DNA from: JACDAN01 sp963721345 | GTDB taxonomy: Bacteria; Actinomycetota; Thermoleophilia; Gaiellales; Gaiellaceae | Direction: 5' to 3' | NCBI GenBank assembly: GCA_963721345.1 | Contig: CAVRIT010000001.1 | Span: 434,001-498,000 of the forward strand | DNA: 64,000 nt | Part shown: one piece after another, positions 17,436 through 25,651 of the stretch | How the letters are laid out: each line of letters opens with the position of its first letter | Numbering within the stretch: the stretch's first letter is position 1 | The notes under the pieces: model-generated | What the model saw: the letters and a program-made list of their open reading frames with translations, nothing else | Database searches by the model: none | What the model was told of the DNA's origin: nothing | Program-made: the position numbers and the translations under genes

Positions 17436-18109
17436 ACCAGCCGGCGCTCGAGGATCGCCGCCAGCCGCGTCAGCGGGAACGAGATGACGAAGAAGATCAC
17501 CATCACGAAGCCGAAGATGGCGATCGGGTGCCCGTCTCCGGCGAGCGTCAGGTTCTCGAACTGCCGGTTCGCGGTCTCGAGCACCTCGGAGACGCCGATG
17601 ACGGACGCGATCGTCGTGTTCTGGATGACGTTCACGAGCAGCCCGACCATCGGCGGGAGCAGCCGCCTGAGCGCCTGCGGAACGATCACGAACACGTGCC
17701 GCCCGACCCAGCCGAAACCGAGGGCCGATGCCGCCTCGTGCTGCTCGCGCGGGATCGACTGGACGGCGCCGCGCGTCGCTTCCGCCACCTGGGCGCTGCC
17801 CCAGAGCGAAAGCCCGACCGCCGCCGAAGTGAACGCGCTGAGCTCGAAGCGGAAGCCGCCCACCTGCGCGGCCGCCATCCAGTAGATGAAGAGAACCGTC
17901 ACGAGGATCGGCAGCCCCCGCCAAACCTCGATATAGAGCCGAAGGACGGCCTGCAGCGGCCGGAAGCGGATCGTGATCAGCGTCCCGAGCACGATCCCCA
18001 GGACGAGGCTCACGCTGACCGCGATTGCCGCGAGCTTCAACGTGTTCGGCAGCCCTTCGCGGAGGATGTACTCCGCCGTGTCGTGGAACCACTGAGGGAG
18101 CTCGGGCAC
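17432..18109 (-). CDS. Amino-acid ABC transporter permease 2
   Basis: 225 residues, HisMQ/GlnP-type permease: the N-terminal LPNTLKLAAIAVSVSLVLGI, five to six TM helices, and the EAA loop (EQHEAASALGFGWVGRHVFVIVPQALRRLLPP) that docks on the ATPase. Its GTG start overlaps the stop of the first permease gene at 18109, so the two are translated together. The pair forms the membrane channel of a polar amino-acid importer with the SBP and ATPase genes upstream. Confidence 0.94.
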   Translation of the reverse strand: MPELPQWFHDTAEYILREGLPNTLKLAAIAVSVSLVLGIVLGTLITIRFRPLQAVLRLYIEVWRGLPILVTVLFIYWMAAAQVGGFRFELSAFTSAAVGLSLWGSAQVAEATRGAVQSIPREQHEAASALGFGWVGRHVFVIVPQALRRLLPPMVGLLVNVIQNTTIASVIGVSEVLETANRQFENLTLAGDGHPIAIFGFVMVIFFVISFPLTRLAAILERRLV

Positions 18110-18795
18110 TAGAGCGGCTCCGGCAAAGCCAGCCGCGACTCAGCCAGCCGGATCAGCGCCGAGAGCGTCCAGACGATGGCGAGGTAGACGACGGCGAGCA
18201 CGGCGAACATCTCGAACGTCTTGAAGCTGAGCGCCTGGATGTTGTACGCCGTGGTCGTGAGTTCCGGGTAGCCGATGACGAGCAACAGCGACGTGTTCTT
18301 CAGGACCGAGATGTACGTGTTGATCGAGGAGGGAAGGGCGATACGCCCGCCGATCGGGAGGGTGACGTTGAAGAACGTCTGGAGGCGAGTGAACCCGAGC
18401 GCGTAGCCCGCCTCGCGAAGCCGGGTGGGCACAGCCTCGAACCCAGCTCGGAAGTTTTCGGTGTTGAACGCGCCGCCCCAGATCGTGATCGCGAGACACG
18501 CGGTGAGGAAGAGGTCACCGCGGTACCCGAGCGTCGGCATGAGCCCGTAGTGGAGCAGGAAGATCTGCACGAGGATCGGCGTGTTGCGGATCACCTCGAC
18601 GTAGGCCCATCCGATCTGCGTGAAGACCGGGATCCGATGGGCGCGCAGGGCGCCGAGGGTCAAGCCGATCAGAGACGATGCGGCGATTCCGACCAGGGCC
18701 ACCTTGATCGTTTCCTTGAAGCCGTTCCAGAGATCGAAGCGGTACTCCCAGATGAAAGACCAGTCGATGGCTGCGACGACGTCCATCAGCGGCAA
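18109..18795 (-). CDS. Amino-acid ABC transporter permease 1
   Basis: 228 residues, same HisMQ family: WNGFKETIKVALVGIAASSL, EVIRNTPILVQIFLLHYGL, and the EAA loop (PTRLREAGYALGFTRLQTFF NVTLPIG). TTG at 18795 or ATG at 18786 could start it; neither has a strong ribosome site because the intercistronic hairpin ends five bases upstream. Partner of the 17432-18109 permease. Confidence 0.94.
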   Translation of the reverse strand: MPLMDVVAAIDWSFIWEYRFDLWNGFKETIKVALVGIAASSLIGLTLGALRAHRIPVFTQIGWAYVEVIRNTPILVQIFLLHYGLMPTLGYRGDLFLTACLAITIWGGAFNTENFRAGFEAVPTRLREAGYALGFTRLQTFFNVTLPIGGRIALPSSINTYISVLKNTSLLLVIGYPELTTTAYNIQALSFKTFEMFAVLAVVYLAIVWTLSALIRLAESRLALPEPL

Positions 18796-18799
18796 TCAA

Positions 18800-18835
18800 A
18801 CACGAGCGGCCGCCGCGGAGGGCGGCCGCTCGTGT
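18800..18835 (-). promoter_or_regulatory. Intercistronic hairpin between SBP and permease
   Basis: ACACGAGCGGCCGCC and GGCGGCCGCTCGTGT pair perfectly over 15 bp with a 6-base loop, just after the SBP stop and right before the permease start. In ABC operons such hairpins usually protect the upstream SBP message or partly terminate, giving more SBP than permease. Function here is inferred. Confidence 0.7.
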
Positions 18836-18842
18836 CGCCTGT

Positions 18843-19769
18843 CTAGCTCGGGCAGTTGGTCTCCGGCGTCGTTCCGCGCGGGAAGCGCAGCTTCGTCGTC
18901 GGGCTCGGCACGTTCTTCCGGAACATCTGATGGAAGCGGCGCGGAACCGTGCGTCGCATGATCGGCCAGAACATGTCGCGGGCGGACATGCCGCGGACCG
19001 CCGTGTCGACCCACCGCTTCAGTTGCGACTCACCCTTCCGGATCCCGATGCCCCACGGGACGTCGAGGAACCGGTGGCCGCTCATCTTCAGCTGCGAGTC
19101 GTTCGCGGCGACGCCGACGAGAAACGCGTCGTCGTACATGAACGCGTCGGCTTGGCCGTTCTTGACGGCAAGCACGCCCGCGCTCGGGCTCGGTATGACC
19201 TGGAACGTCGAGTCCTTGAAGCAGTTCCTCGTCCAGCGGTCGTAGATCGACCCCGAGGTGGACACGATTCGTTTCCCGCGCATCCAGCTGCTGAGCCGGC
19301 CGACCGTGACCGAGTTCGGGACGAGCAGCCGCCCGATTGCGCCGTAGTAGGGCAGCGAGAAGTCGATCTCTTGCTCGCGTGCAGCCGTCCAGGTGATCGT
19401 CGCGATGATCATGTCGACCCGCTTCGACACCAGCGTCGGGATGCGGCTCGCGGTCGTGACGCAGGTGTAGTCGACGCGGCTGGCGTTGCCGAACGCCCAC
19501 CGCGCGAACTGCTTCGCGACCTCGACGTCGTAGCCCTTGTGGTCGCCGCTCGTGTTCTGATAGCCGAACGGCGGGGTGTCGCACTTGACGCCGATCTGGA
19601 AGCGGCCGCGGCTTCTGACCTCCGACGGCAGCGCCGGCAGTTTCGGCTTCGCGGGCAGCTTCGGCTTCGCGGCCGGCGCCGCCTGGTGCGCGGTCGCCGC
19701 CGTCCCGAGCGCCGCCGCCATCGCGACGATTGCCGCGATCAGGACGGTTACCAACCCAAGTCGTCTCAT
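18843..19769 (-). CDS. Polar amino-acid ABC substrate-binding protein
   Basis: 308 residues. Signal peptide (MRRLGLVTVLIAAIVAMAAALG), a Lys/Pro spacer (KPKLPAKPKLPALP), then a family 3 solute-binding domain: RFQIGVKCDTPPFGYQN, GYDVEVAKQFARWAF, RVDMIIATITWTAAREQEID, FSLPYYGAIG, IVSTSGSIYD, and DVPWGIGIRKGESQLKRWVD. The substrate-carboxylate Arg is in TAAREQEIDFS and the Asp in the D(D)AFL segment. No lipobox Cys is visible near the signal cleavage site. Probably glutamate/glutamine/aspartate class; exact ligand not readable. Confidence 0.94.
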   Translation of the reverse strand: MRRLGLVTVLIAAIVAMAAALGTAATAHQAAPAAKPKLPAKPKLPALPSEVRSRGRFQIGVKCDTPPFGYQNTSGDHKGYDVEVAKQFARWAFGNASRVDYTCVTTASRIPTLVSKRVDMIIATITWTAAREQEIDFSLPYYGAIGRLLVPNSVTVGRLSSWMRGKRIVSTSGSIYDRWTRNCFKDSTFQVIPSPSAGVLAVKNGQADAFMYDDAFLVGVAANDSQLKMSGHRFLDVPWGIGIRKGESQLKRWVDTAVRGMSARDMFWPIMRRTVPRRFHQMFRKNVPSPTTKLRFPRGTTPETNCPS

Positions 19770-20596
19770 TTCACATCTCCTTCTTCGGTAATGGTCAACT
19801 CCTCCAGTGAATCCGCGAGCTGGAGCGTACGGCGCAGGAACCGCTTCGTTCGCTCCTCCCGTGGGTTGTCGAGCACCTCTAGAGGCTTCCCCTCCTCGAC
19901 GATCCGCCCTTCGTCCATGAAGATCAGGCGGTCGCCGACTTCACGCGCGAACTGCATCTCGTGCGTGACGACGAGCATCGTCATCCCCGACTTCGCCAGG
20001 TCGCGCATCACGACGAGCACCTCGCCGACCAGCTCGGGGTCGAGCGCCGACGTGACCTCGTCGAAGAGCATCACGTGCGGATCCATCATCAGTGCCCGCG
20101 CGATCGCGACACGCTGCTGCTGACCGCCGGACAGCTGGTGCGGGTACTGCCGCGCCTTCTCGTCCAGGCCGACGCGCGAGAGCAGCTCGTGGGCACGCTG
20201 CTCGGCCTCTGGCCGGCGGACGTGCTTCACGCGCCGTGCCGCCAGGGTCACGTTGTCGATCGCCTTCAGGTGCGGGAACAGGTTGAACTGCTGGAAGACG
20301 ATCCCGATGCGCTGGCGGACGCCGGAGACATCGGCCTTTTTCGCCGTGATCTCCTGCCCCTCGAGGAAGATCCGCCCGGAGTCGATCGGCTCGAGCAGGT
20401 TGACGCAGCGAAGCAGCGTGCTCTTCCCGCTCCCGCTCGCCCCGATCACGACCAGCACCTCTCCCTGCGCGACGGTGAGGTCGATTCCGTTCAGAACAAC
20501 GTTGTCGCCGAAGCTCTTGACGACGTTTTCGAGCCGCACCATCGGAGTCCCGGCGGGTGCCCGGGATGCGTCCACTTTCGGTTGCGGCTGAACCAA
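19766..20596 (-). CDS. Amino-acid ABC transporter ATPase
   Basis: 276 residues, GlnQ/HisP type. Walker A GASGSGKSTLLR, Q-loop FQQFNLFPHL, signature LSGGQQQRVAIARAL, Walker B VMLFDEVTSALDP, H-loop VVTHEM. TTG start at 20596 is supported by GGAGGAGGGG nine bases upstream. First gene of the four-gene importer operon; its stop overlaps the SBP start (19766-19769). The 71 bases upstream carry the promoter region. Confidence 0.96.
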   Translation of the reverse strand: MVQPQPKVDASRAPAGTPMVRLENVVKSFGDNVVLNGIDLTVAQGEVLVVIGASGSGKSTLLRCVNLLEPIDSGRIFLEGQEITAKKADVSGVRQRIGIVFQQFNLFPHLKAIDNVTLAARRVKHVRRPEAEQRAHELLSRVGLDEKARQYPHQLSGGQQQRVAIARALMMDPHVMLFDEVTSALDPELVGEVLVVMRDLAKSGMTMLVVTHEMQFAREVGDRLIFMDEGRIVEEGKPLEVLDNPREERTKRFLRRTLQLADSLEELTITEEGDVK

Positions 20597-20667
20597 GACC
20601 GACCCCTCCTCCGTCGAGCTTCCTCCAGAGAGGTTAAAGGGCCGGGCGTATCGGGTTCAAGGGGCGG

Positions 20668-20904
20668 CTAAGCCGCGGCGTGACGTTGCCGCTCCGCGTA
20701 GTACACCGCGAAACGCCCTGCGGGCGAGGCGAACCACCGCGAGAGCTCGAGATCGAAGCGATCGGTCTCGAGCTGAACCTGAAGCCGCTCGTAGGACATG
20801 CGCTGCGATTCCTCGCACTCGTGCCCGTCCTGCATCCCTCGCGCCACGGACGCCCCGCAGATGGGACACGGGAGGAACGCGGGCTGTGGGAGCGAGCCGA
20901 ACAT
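20668..20904 (-). CDS. Small zinc-finger-like protein, unknown
   Basis: 78 residues from ATG 20904. LPCPICGASVARGM then DGHECEES gives a C-x2-C ... H-x-C set that could bind zinc; the remainder is a charged helix (QRMSYERLQVQLETDRFDLE) and a hydrophobic end (GRFAVYYAERQRHAAA). No family recognised. The coding pattern and the absence of better frames support it as a gene. It lies between the ABC operon and the SnoaL-like gene. Confidence 0.5.
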   Translation of the reverse strand: MFGSLPQPAFLPCPICGASVARGMQDGHECEESQRMSYERLQVQLETDRFDLELSRWFASPAGRFAVYYAERQRHAAA

Positions 20905-20964
20905 GAACCGGAAATGTTCCTCCGGTGTCGGCGGATACGGCTTCGCTCTTGAGCCGGGAACTGC

Positions 20965-20993
20965 GAGGAGGCCGCTTGGGCAGCGGCCCCCTC
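20965..20993 (-). terminator. Hairpin after the SnoaL-like gene
   Basis: GAGGAGGCCGCT and AGCGGCCCCCTC pair over 12 positions with one mismatch and a 5-base loop, eight bases after the stop of the 21001 gene on the transcribed strand. Confidence 0.6.
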
Positions 20994-21000
20994 GGCCGCT

Positions 21001-21543
21001 CTATGCGCGGGCGGGCTCGGGAATCGCGCCCAGCTGCTGGAGCAGCCCGAACGTGTCCCAGTTCGTACGCGCCTCGACGATCTTGCCGCCGACGATCCGG
21101 TTGATCGTGATTCCCGTCACCGTCGACTGCCTTCCGGTCGCTGGGATCCCGAAGAGCTCGCCCTCGTGCGTCCCGCGCGCGGTCCAGCGCACGACCACGG
21201 TGTCGCCCTCGGCGATCTCCTCCTCGATCGTCATCGTCATGTCCGGGAAAGCCGCCTTGTACGCCGAGGCGGATCGCTTGAACGCCTCGGGTCCCACCAT
21301 CGGCTCCGGCATGGCGACGTCGTGGCCGACGTAGTCCGGGGAGACGAGCTCGTCGATCACGTCGAGCCGCCCCTCGTTGAACACCTCCGTGAGCACGCGC
21401 CGTGCGAGGTCCTTGTTCGCTTGCATGTCGCCTCTCCTCTCAGCTCCACTCGCTCTCAGCCGCCCGATCGCGATCCCGATGCCCGTCGCAAGGGCGAGGA
21501 CCGCGACGACGGGTCGCGCATTCAGCCTTCTCTTCCGAGCCAT
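21001..21543 (-). CDS. SnoaL-like ester-cyclase-fold protein, optional N-anchor
   Basis: From ATG 21426 the product is a 141-residue SnoaL-like polyketide-cyclase-fold protein (ARRVLTEVFNEGRLDVIDEL, SPDYVGHDV, AYKAAFPDMTMTIEEEIAEG DTVVVRWTARGTHEGELFGIPATGR) of the type often acting on small hydrophobic substrates. From ATG 21543 the same frame adds 39 residues with a membrane helix (PVVAVLALATGIGIAIGRL). Both starts have strong ribosome sites: AGGAGAGG before 21426 and GGAAGGAGGTG before 21543. Two forms, soluble and membrane-bound, are therefore possible. I give the longer limits. Substrate unknown. Confidence 0.82.
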   Translation of the reverse strand: MARKRRLNARPVVAVLALATGIGIAIGRLRASGAERRGDMQANKDLARRVLTEVFNEGRLDVIDELVSPDYVGHDVAMPEPMVGPEAFKRSASAYKAAFPDMTMTIEEEIAEGDTVVVRWTARGTHEGELFGIPATGRQSTVTGITINRIVGGKIVEARTNWDTFGLLQQLGAIPEPARA

Positions 21544-21660
21544 CGCACCTCCTTCCAGGCACAGACGCCTGACGGGCGGCGGAGGCGGCGCTGGGCGAGC
21601 GGCGAAGAGCCCGCCGTCTCGCTCACCCTGAGACGAGCTTACTCCCACCACGCCCGCTTT

Positions 21661-21694
21661 CGGAAAACTCCGGGGAACACGGAACGGTTTTCCG
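21661..21694. promoter_or_regulatory. Inverted repeat upstream of methyltransferase gene
   Basis: CGGAAAAC (21661-21668) and GTTTTCCG (21687-21694) are perfect inverted repeats spaced 18 bases, ending 15 bases before ATG 21710 and just before its GAGGAGG ribosome site. It lies in the divergent promoter region with the SnoaL-like gene, so it may be an operator serving one or both. Confidence 0.4.
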
Positions 21695-21709
21695 ATCGAG
21701 GAGGCTCGA

Positions 21710-22768
21710 ATGTCCACGACCGAAGCACCTACAGGAACGCTCGACGAGCGGCTGTTCGAGGCGACGATCGGCGCGCTCGAACTGTTCGGCGTGTACCTCG
21801 GCGTACGGCTCGGGCTCTACGGGGCGCTGCGTGATTCGGGCCGAACCGCCGCGGAGCTCGCCGACGCCGCCAGCATCCACCCACGGTACGCGCGCGAGTG
21901 GTTGGAGCAGCAGGCGGTGGCCGGCGTCCTGGCCGTCGACGATCCGGCGAAGGACGCGGAGGAGCGGCGCTTCTCACTCCCGGCCGAGCACGCCGGCATC
22001 CTGACCGACCCCGACCACGAGCTCCATCTCGCGCCCTTCTCGCAGCTCGTCGTCGGCATCGCGAAGACGCTGGACGAGGTCGTGGAGGCATATCGGGACG
22101 GAACGGGCGTCCCCTTCTCGAGCTACGGCGAGGACATGCGCGCCGGGCAGGGCGGGATCAATCGCCCCGCGTTTTCGACGGCGCTCGTGCGGGACTGGCT
22201 GCCGGCGATGTCCAAGGAGCTCCGCGACGGAAGCCGCGCCGCCGACCTCGGCTGCGGCCAGGGCTTCGCCGCGATCGCTGTCGCCAAGGCGTTTCCCGGA
22301 GTCGAGGTGGTCGGCATCGACAGCGATTCCGCATCGGTCGACGACGCCCGCGAGCTAGCGCGACAGGCCGGGGCCGGCGCCCGTTTCGAGAACGTCGACG
22401 CCTCCGCGCTGAGCGAGCTCGGCCCGTTCGACGTCGTGATGATCCTCGAGGTGCTCCACGATCTCTCGCGGCCGGTCGAGGTGCTGGCCGCGGCTCGAGA
22501 CGCGCTGGCCGATGACGGATCGATCCTCGTGGCGGACGAGGCCGTCGCGGCGACGTTCACGGCGCCCGGTGACGAGCTCGAGCGGATGATGTACGGCTGG
22601 AGCATCACCCACTGCCTCCCGTCGTCGATGGCGGAGCAGCCGTCGGCGGCGATCGGCACGGTGATCCGCGAGGACACGGTCCGTGCCCTCGGCGAAGAGG
22701 CCGGCCTGACCGTCAACGTGCTCGACGTGGATGGAGGCTTCTTCCGGCTCTACGAGCTCAGGCCCTGA
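21710..22768 (+). CDS. SAM-dependent methyltransferase with winged-helix N-domain
   Basis: 352 residues. N-terminal 1-110 resembles the dimerisation/winged-helix segment of O-methyltransferase-like proteins (RTAAELADAASIHPRYAREW LEQQAVAGVL). The Rossmann domain has motif I AADLGCGQGFAAIAVAKAF, the acidic residue in GIDSDSASV, FENVDASAL and FDVVMILEVLHDLSRPVEVL. The fold class is certain; the acceptor is not. Similar proteins are often annotated as class I methyltransferases next to small-molecule enzymes. Ends 19 bases inside the convergent MmcQ/YjbR gene. Confidence 0.88.
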   Translation: MSTTEAPTGTLDERLFEATIGALELFGVYLGVRLGLYGALRDSGRTAAELADAASIHPRYAREWLEQQAVAGVLAVDDPAKDAEERRFSLPAEHAGILTDPDHELHLAPFSQLVVGIAKTLDEVVEAYRDGTGVPFSSYGEDMRAGQGGINRPAFSTALVRDWLPAMSKELRDGSRAADLGCGQGFAAIAVAKAFPGVEVVGIDSDSASVDDARELARQAGAGARFENVDASALSELGPFDVVMILEVLHDLSRPVEVLAAARDALADDGSILVADEAVAATFTAPGDELERMMYGWSITHCLPSSMAEQPSAAIGTVIREDTVRALGEEAGLTVNVLDVDGGFFRLYELRP

Positions 22769-23130
22769 GCCCTGGCGGCTTCGACGAGCTTCGGCGGCGC
22801 CACCTCGGCGTACGCGTCCTCGACGATCCCCGCGAGCTCGTCCCAGTGGAGCTTTCCGTCGAGCCTGACGCCGAGCCAGCCGCGATGGCCGACGTACGGC
22901 GGCCGGAAGAAGCGCTCGGGGTCAGCCTCCACGAGCATCTCCTGAAGACCGTCCTCGGCGGCGCACCACATCGCGAAGCGCCCGTCGTCGTGGTGGTTGC
23001 GCAGCACCATGGCGAACGACCGCTTGTCGCGCACGAAGAACGTCGGATGCCCGTGGCTGAGCCGCTCGCTCGTCTCGGGCAGGGCCAGGCAGAGCTCGCG
23101 AATCCGCTGGAGCACCGCCTCGTGGTCCAT
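22750..23130 (-). CDS. MmcQ/YjbR-like (CyaY-fold) protein
   Basis: 126 residues, the family's usual size. Features: LCLALPETSERLSHGHPTFF VRDKRSFAMV, the EADPERFFRPPYVGHRGWLG VRLDG block and a final helix (IVEDAYAEVAPPKLVEA). The family has a double-wing fold sometimes called DNA-binding, but no firm function is known. It overlaps the 3' end of the methyltransferase gene and faces away from the M15 peptidase gene 20 bases on. Confidence 0.92.
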   Translation of the reverse strand: MDHEAVLQRIRELCLALPETSERLSHGHPTFFVRDKRSFAMVLRNHHDDGRFAMWCAAEDGLQEMLVEADPERFFRPPYVGHRGWLGVRLDGKLHWDELAGIVEDAYAEVAPPKLVEAARAQGLSS

Positions 23131-23150
23131 CCGATCGCCAGACTACGCCC

Positions 23151-23766
23151 GTGAAGCTCGCCGTGATCGCGTTCGTCGTGCTGCTCGCCGGCGCGCCGCC
23201 GGCCACCGGCTTCTCGGGCCGCATCTCGAAGGTCACGCGCGACGAGCTGCGGCTACTCGTATCGCCCGGGCTGTCCGGTCGGCCCGTCCGAGTTGCGGCG
23301 GCTGGACGTGGCGTACTGGGGCTTCGACGGCAAGCGGCGGATGGGGTCGATCGTCGTGCGCGACTCGGCGGCGCGCGGCGTCCTCTCGGTCTTCCGGCGC
23401 ATCTACGCGGCCAAGTTTCCGATTCGGCGCCTGCGCACCGTCGAGGCCTACAAGGGAAGCGACGACGCGTCGATGGCGGCCGACAACACGTCGGGCTTCA
23501 ACTGCCGGCTCGTCGAGGGCACGAGGAGCTGGTCGCAGCACGCGTACGGGCTCGCGATCGACCTGAACCCCGTCGAGAATCCGTTCGTCCGCGGGAGCCA
23601 CGTCTCGCCGCCGGCCGGCCGGCGCTTCCTCGATCGCTCGAAGCGGCGGCGCGGGATGGTCGTCGACGGGGACGTCGTGGTGCGAGCCTTCGCGTCGATC
23701 GGCTGGCGCTGGGGCGGCCGCTGGTCGACGCCCGACTACCAGCACTTCTCCGCAACAGGCACGTGA
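23151..23766 (+). pseudogene. M15 D-alanyl-D-alanine carboxypeptidase, frameshifted
   Basis: GTG start 23151 with signal peptide (MKLAVIAFVVLLAGAPPATG). After TRDELR the frame must shift by one base near 23253 to continue as YSYRPGCPVGPSELRRLDVA then YWGFDGKRRMGSIVV, the normal M15-family sequence. The zinc site is complete: SQHAYGLAIDLNPVENP supplies His and Asp, and YQHFSATGT the last His. Length is 3n+1; corrected product 204 residues. It would trim peptidoglycan stem peptides. The TGA overlaps the GTG start of the next gene (GTGA). Confidence 0.82.
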
Positions 23767-24596
23767 GGTCGACGACCGCGCCGCTGCGCCGCGCGCTCCT
23801 CTCCGAGCCCGCGGGAGGCGACTTCGCGTCGGCGGGCTGGCTGTCCACGCCGGATCTCGAGCGGCTCCGCGCGCAGCACACGGCCTTCGCGGAGCTCCTG
23901 TCCGGGCTCGGCGTCGAGGTGACCGTGTTGCCGGCCGCCGACGGGCTCGTGGACGGCTGCTACGCCTACGACCCGGTGCTGGTGACCGAGCGCGGCTCGG
24001 TCGAGCTGCAGATGGCGAAATCCGCCCGTGTCCCGGAGCCGCCTCGACTCGTCGCGGCGCTCGCCGAGCTGGGAGTTCCACCGGCGGGCCGGCTCGAGGA
24101 CGGCGCCGTCGCCGATGCCGGGGACATGTTCTGGCTGGACGAGCGAACGCTGGCCGTCGCCCGCGGCTACCGGACGAACGCTGCGGCCCACGAGCAGCTC
24201 GCGGCGATCCTGGCGGAGGAAGGCGCTTTGGTCGAACGGTTCGACCTGCCGCACCACCGCGGGCCGGAGAAACTGCTGCACCTCCTGAGCGTCGTCTCTC
24301 CGGTCGCCGAGGACCTGGCCCTCGTCCACGAGCCGCTCTGCCCCGTGCCGCTGATCGAGGCGCTCGACGAGCGGGGGATCCGGCGTCTCCACGTCGATCC
24401 CGACGAGTTGGAGCTCCAGGGCTGCAACGTGCTCGCGGTGCGGCCCGGCGTCGTCGTGATGGCCGACACGGCCCCGAAGACCCGCGGGATCCTCGAGCGC
24501 GCCGGCTGCGAGGTGCACGTCTACGAGGCGAGCGAGCTGAACCTCGGCGAGGGCGGGCCGACCTGCCTGACGCAGCCCGTCAGCCGCGCCGCCTGA
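23763..24596 (+). CDS. Arginine deiminase/dimethylargininase-like enzyme
   Basis: 277 residues, guanidino-group-modifying superfamily (five-bladed propeller). Visible: CYAYDPVLV near the substrate Asp, DAGDMFWLDERTLAVARGYRTN, the catalytic His region LLHLLSVVSPV, GCNVLAVRPGVVVM, and the nucleophile Cys in GGPTCLTQP at the C-terminus. It probably hydrolyses arginine or a methylated arginine to citrulline; which is not determined. GTG start overlaps the M15 stop by four bases. The 3' end overlaps the convergent 24580 gene by 17 bases. A second family member, agmatine deiminase, is at 33167. Confidence 0.85.
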   Translation: MRSTTAPLRRALLSEPAGGDFASAGWLSTPDLERLRAQHTAFAELLSGLGVEVTVLPAADGLVDGCYAYDPVLVTERGSVELQMAKSARVPEPPRLVAALAELGVPPAGRLEDGAVADAGDMFWLDERTLAVARGYRTNAAAHEQLAAILAEEGALVERFDLPHHRGPEKLLHLLSVVSPVAEDLALVHEPLCPVPLIEALDERGIRRLHVDPDELELQGCNVLAVRPGVVVMADTAPKTRGILERAGCEVHVYEASELNLGEGGPTCLTQPVSRAA

Positions 24597-25569
24597 AGCG
24601 GTCGTACGCGGCGCGGGCGACCCGCGCGATGAAGAGCTCGTAGGACGAATTGACGCCCCGCGCGTTCCAGGTCAGGACCACGATTTGCAGGGCGCCCTCC
24701 CGGTAGTACGCGAGTCCGGCGTCGTGCCGCACCTTCGTGATCCAGCCGGGCTTGTGCACGAACGGCACGCCCGGCAGGAAGCGGCCCAGCCAGTTCGGCC
24801 GCGCCTGGGCGATGAGGTAGAGCAGGAACCGCGCGTCGCCCGGCACGAAGCTCCCGCGGTAGCGCGTCGCGAGCCGTCCGCGCCCGCCCGCTGCGAGATG
24901 AACCTCCCGGAGAAGGGTCGCGAGATCCGCGGCCGTGGTCCGCTTGCCCACGAAGCTCGGCCGAGCCGACTGGACGATGTAACCGCCGTACATGTCGGTG
25001 TTGTTCATGCCGAGCGACCGGAAGATCGCGTTCACGCGCGCCGCGCCGCCGCTCGTCGACCCGCCGAGCCAGGTCAGCAGCTCGTTCGCCGGCTTGTCCT
25101 CCGAGGGGATCAGCATCGAGCGCATCAGCGCGTCGAGGCGGCTCCCGCGTCGCGGCTGTCCGCGCAGGACGCGCAGCACCTCGATGGCGATGCCCACTTT
25201 CACCGTCGACGCCGCGGGAAACGGCGTGTGGGCGTTCCAGCTCGCGCCTTGGCCGGTGCGCAGGTCGCGCACGTAGATCCCGCAGGCGCCGGAGAAGGAG
25301 CCGGCAAGCCGCCGGATCGTCCGGCCGAGGGCGGCATCGCTACGGAATCGCGCAGGCGGCCCGCGGGGCTCCGCAGCGCGCGGCAGTCCGAACACCGGCT
25401 CGACACTCGTCGAGGAGCGCCGGCCGTCCTCGTCGATCGCCGTCACCGTCAATCGCACGTCCTGCGAGGGCAGGTCGACACGGATGTCGAACCGAGCCCT
25501 CCCCAGCTCCTTGTCCGCAACGACGCGACGGCCGATGCCGATGACGATCCGGGTCGTCCCGGCAGGCAC
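24580..25569 (-). CDS. Class A beta-lactamase-like serine hydrolase
   Basis: 329 residues from GTG 25569. SxxK motif in FPAASTVKVGIAIEVLR, an SxN-like position in SEDKPANELL, and VHKPGWI in place of the KTG triad; together the fold of class A beta-lactamase-related wall hydrolases. An Ig-like region (residues 1-60, VRLTVTAIDEDGRRSSTSV) precedes it. The true N-terminus is unclear: the frame continues upstream as SLAAELPPPQLLTPAAHEIS without any ATG, GTG or TTG until it runs into the GH26-like gene, and no signal peptide is seen. Confidence 0.8.
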   Translation of the reverse strand: MPAGTTRIVIGIGRRVVADKELGRARFDIRVDLPSQDVRLTVTAIDEDGRRSSTSVEPVFGLPRAAEPRGPPARFRSDAALGRTIRRLAGSFSGACGIYVRDLRTGQGASWNAHTPFPAASTVKVGIAIEVLRVLRGQPRRGSRLDALMRSMLIPSEDKPANELLTWLGGSTSGGAARVNAIFRSLGMNNTDMYGGYIVQSARPSFVGKRTTAADLATLLREVHLAAGGRGRLATRYRGSFVPGDARFLLYLIAQARPNWLGRFLPGVPFVHKPGWITKVRHDAGLAYYREGALQIVVLTWNARGVNSSYELFIARVARAAYDRFRRRG

Positions 25570-25651
25570 GCGCCCGGCAATCCGCCCGAACGAGATTTCG
25601 TGAGCCGCAGGCGTGAGGAGCTGCGGTGGGGGGAGCTCGGCGGCCAGCGAC

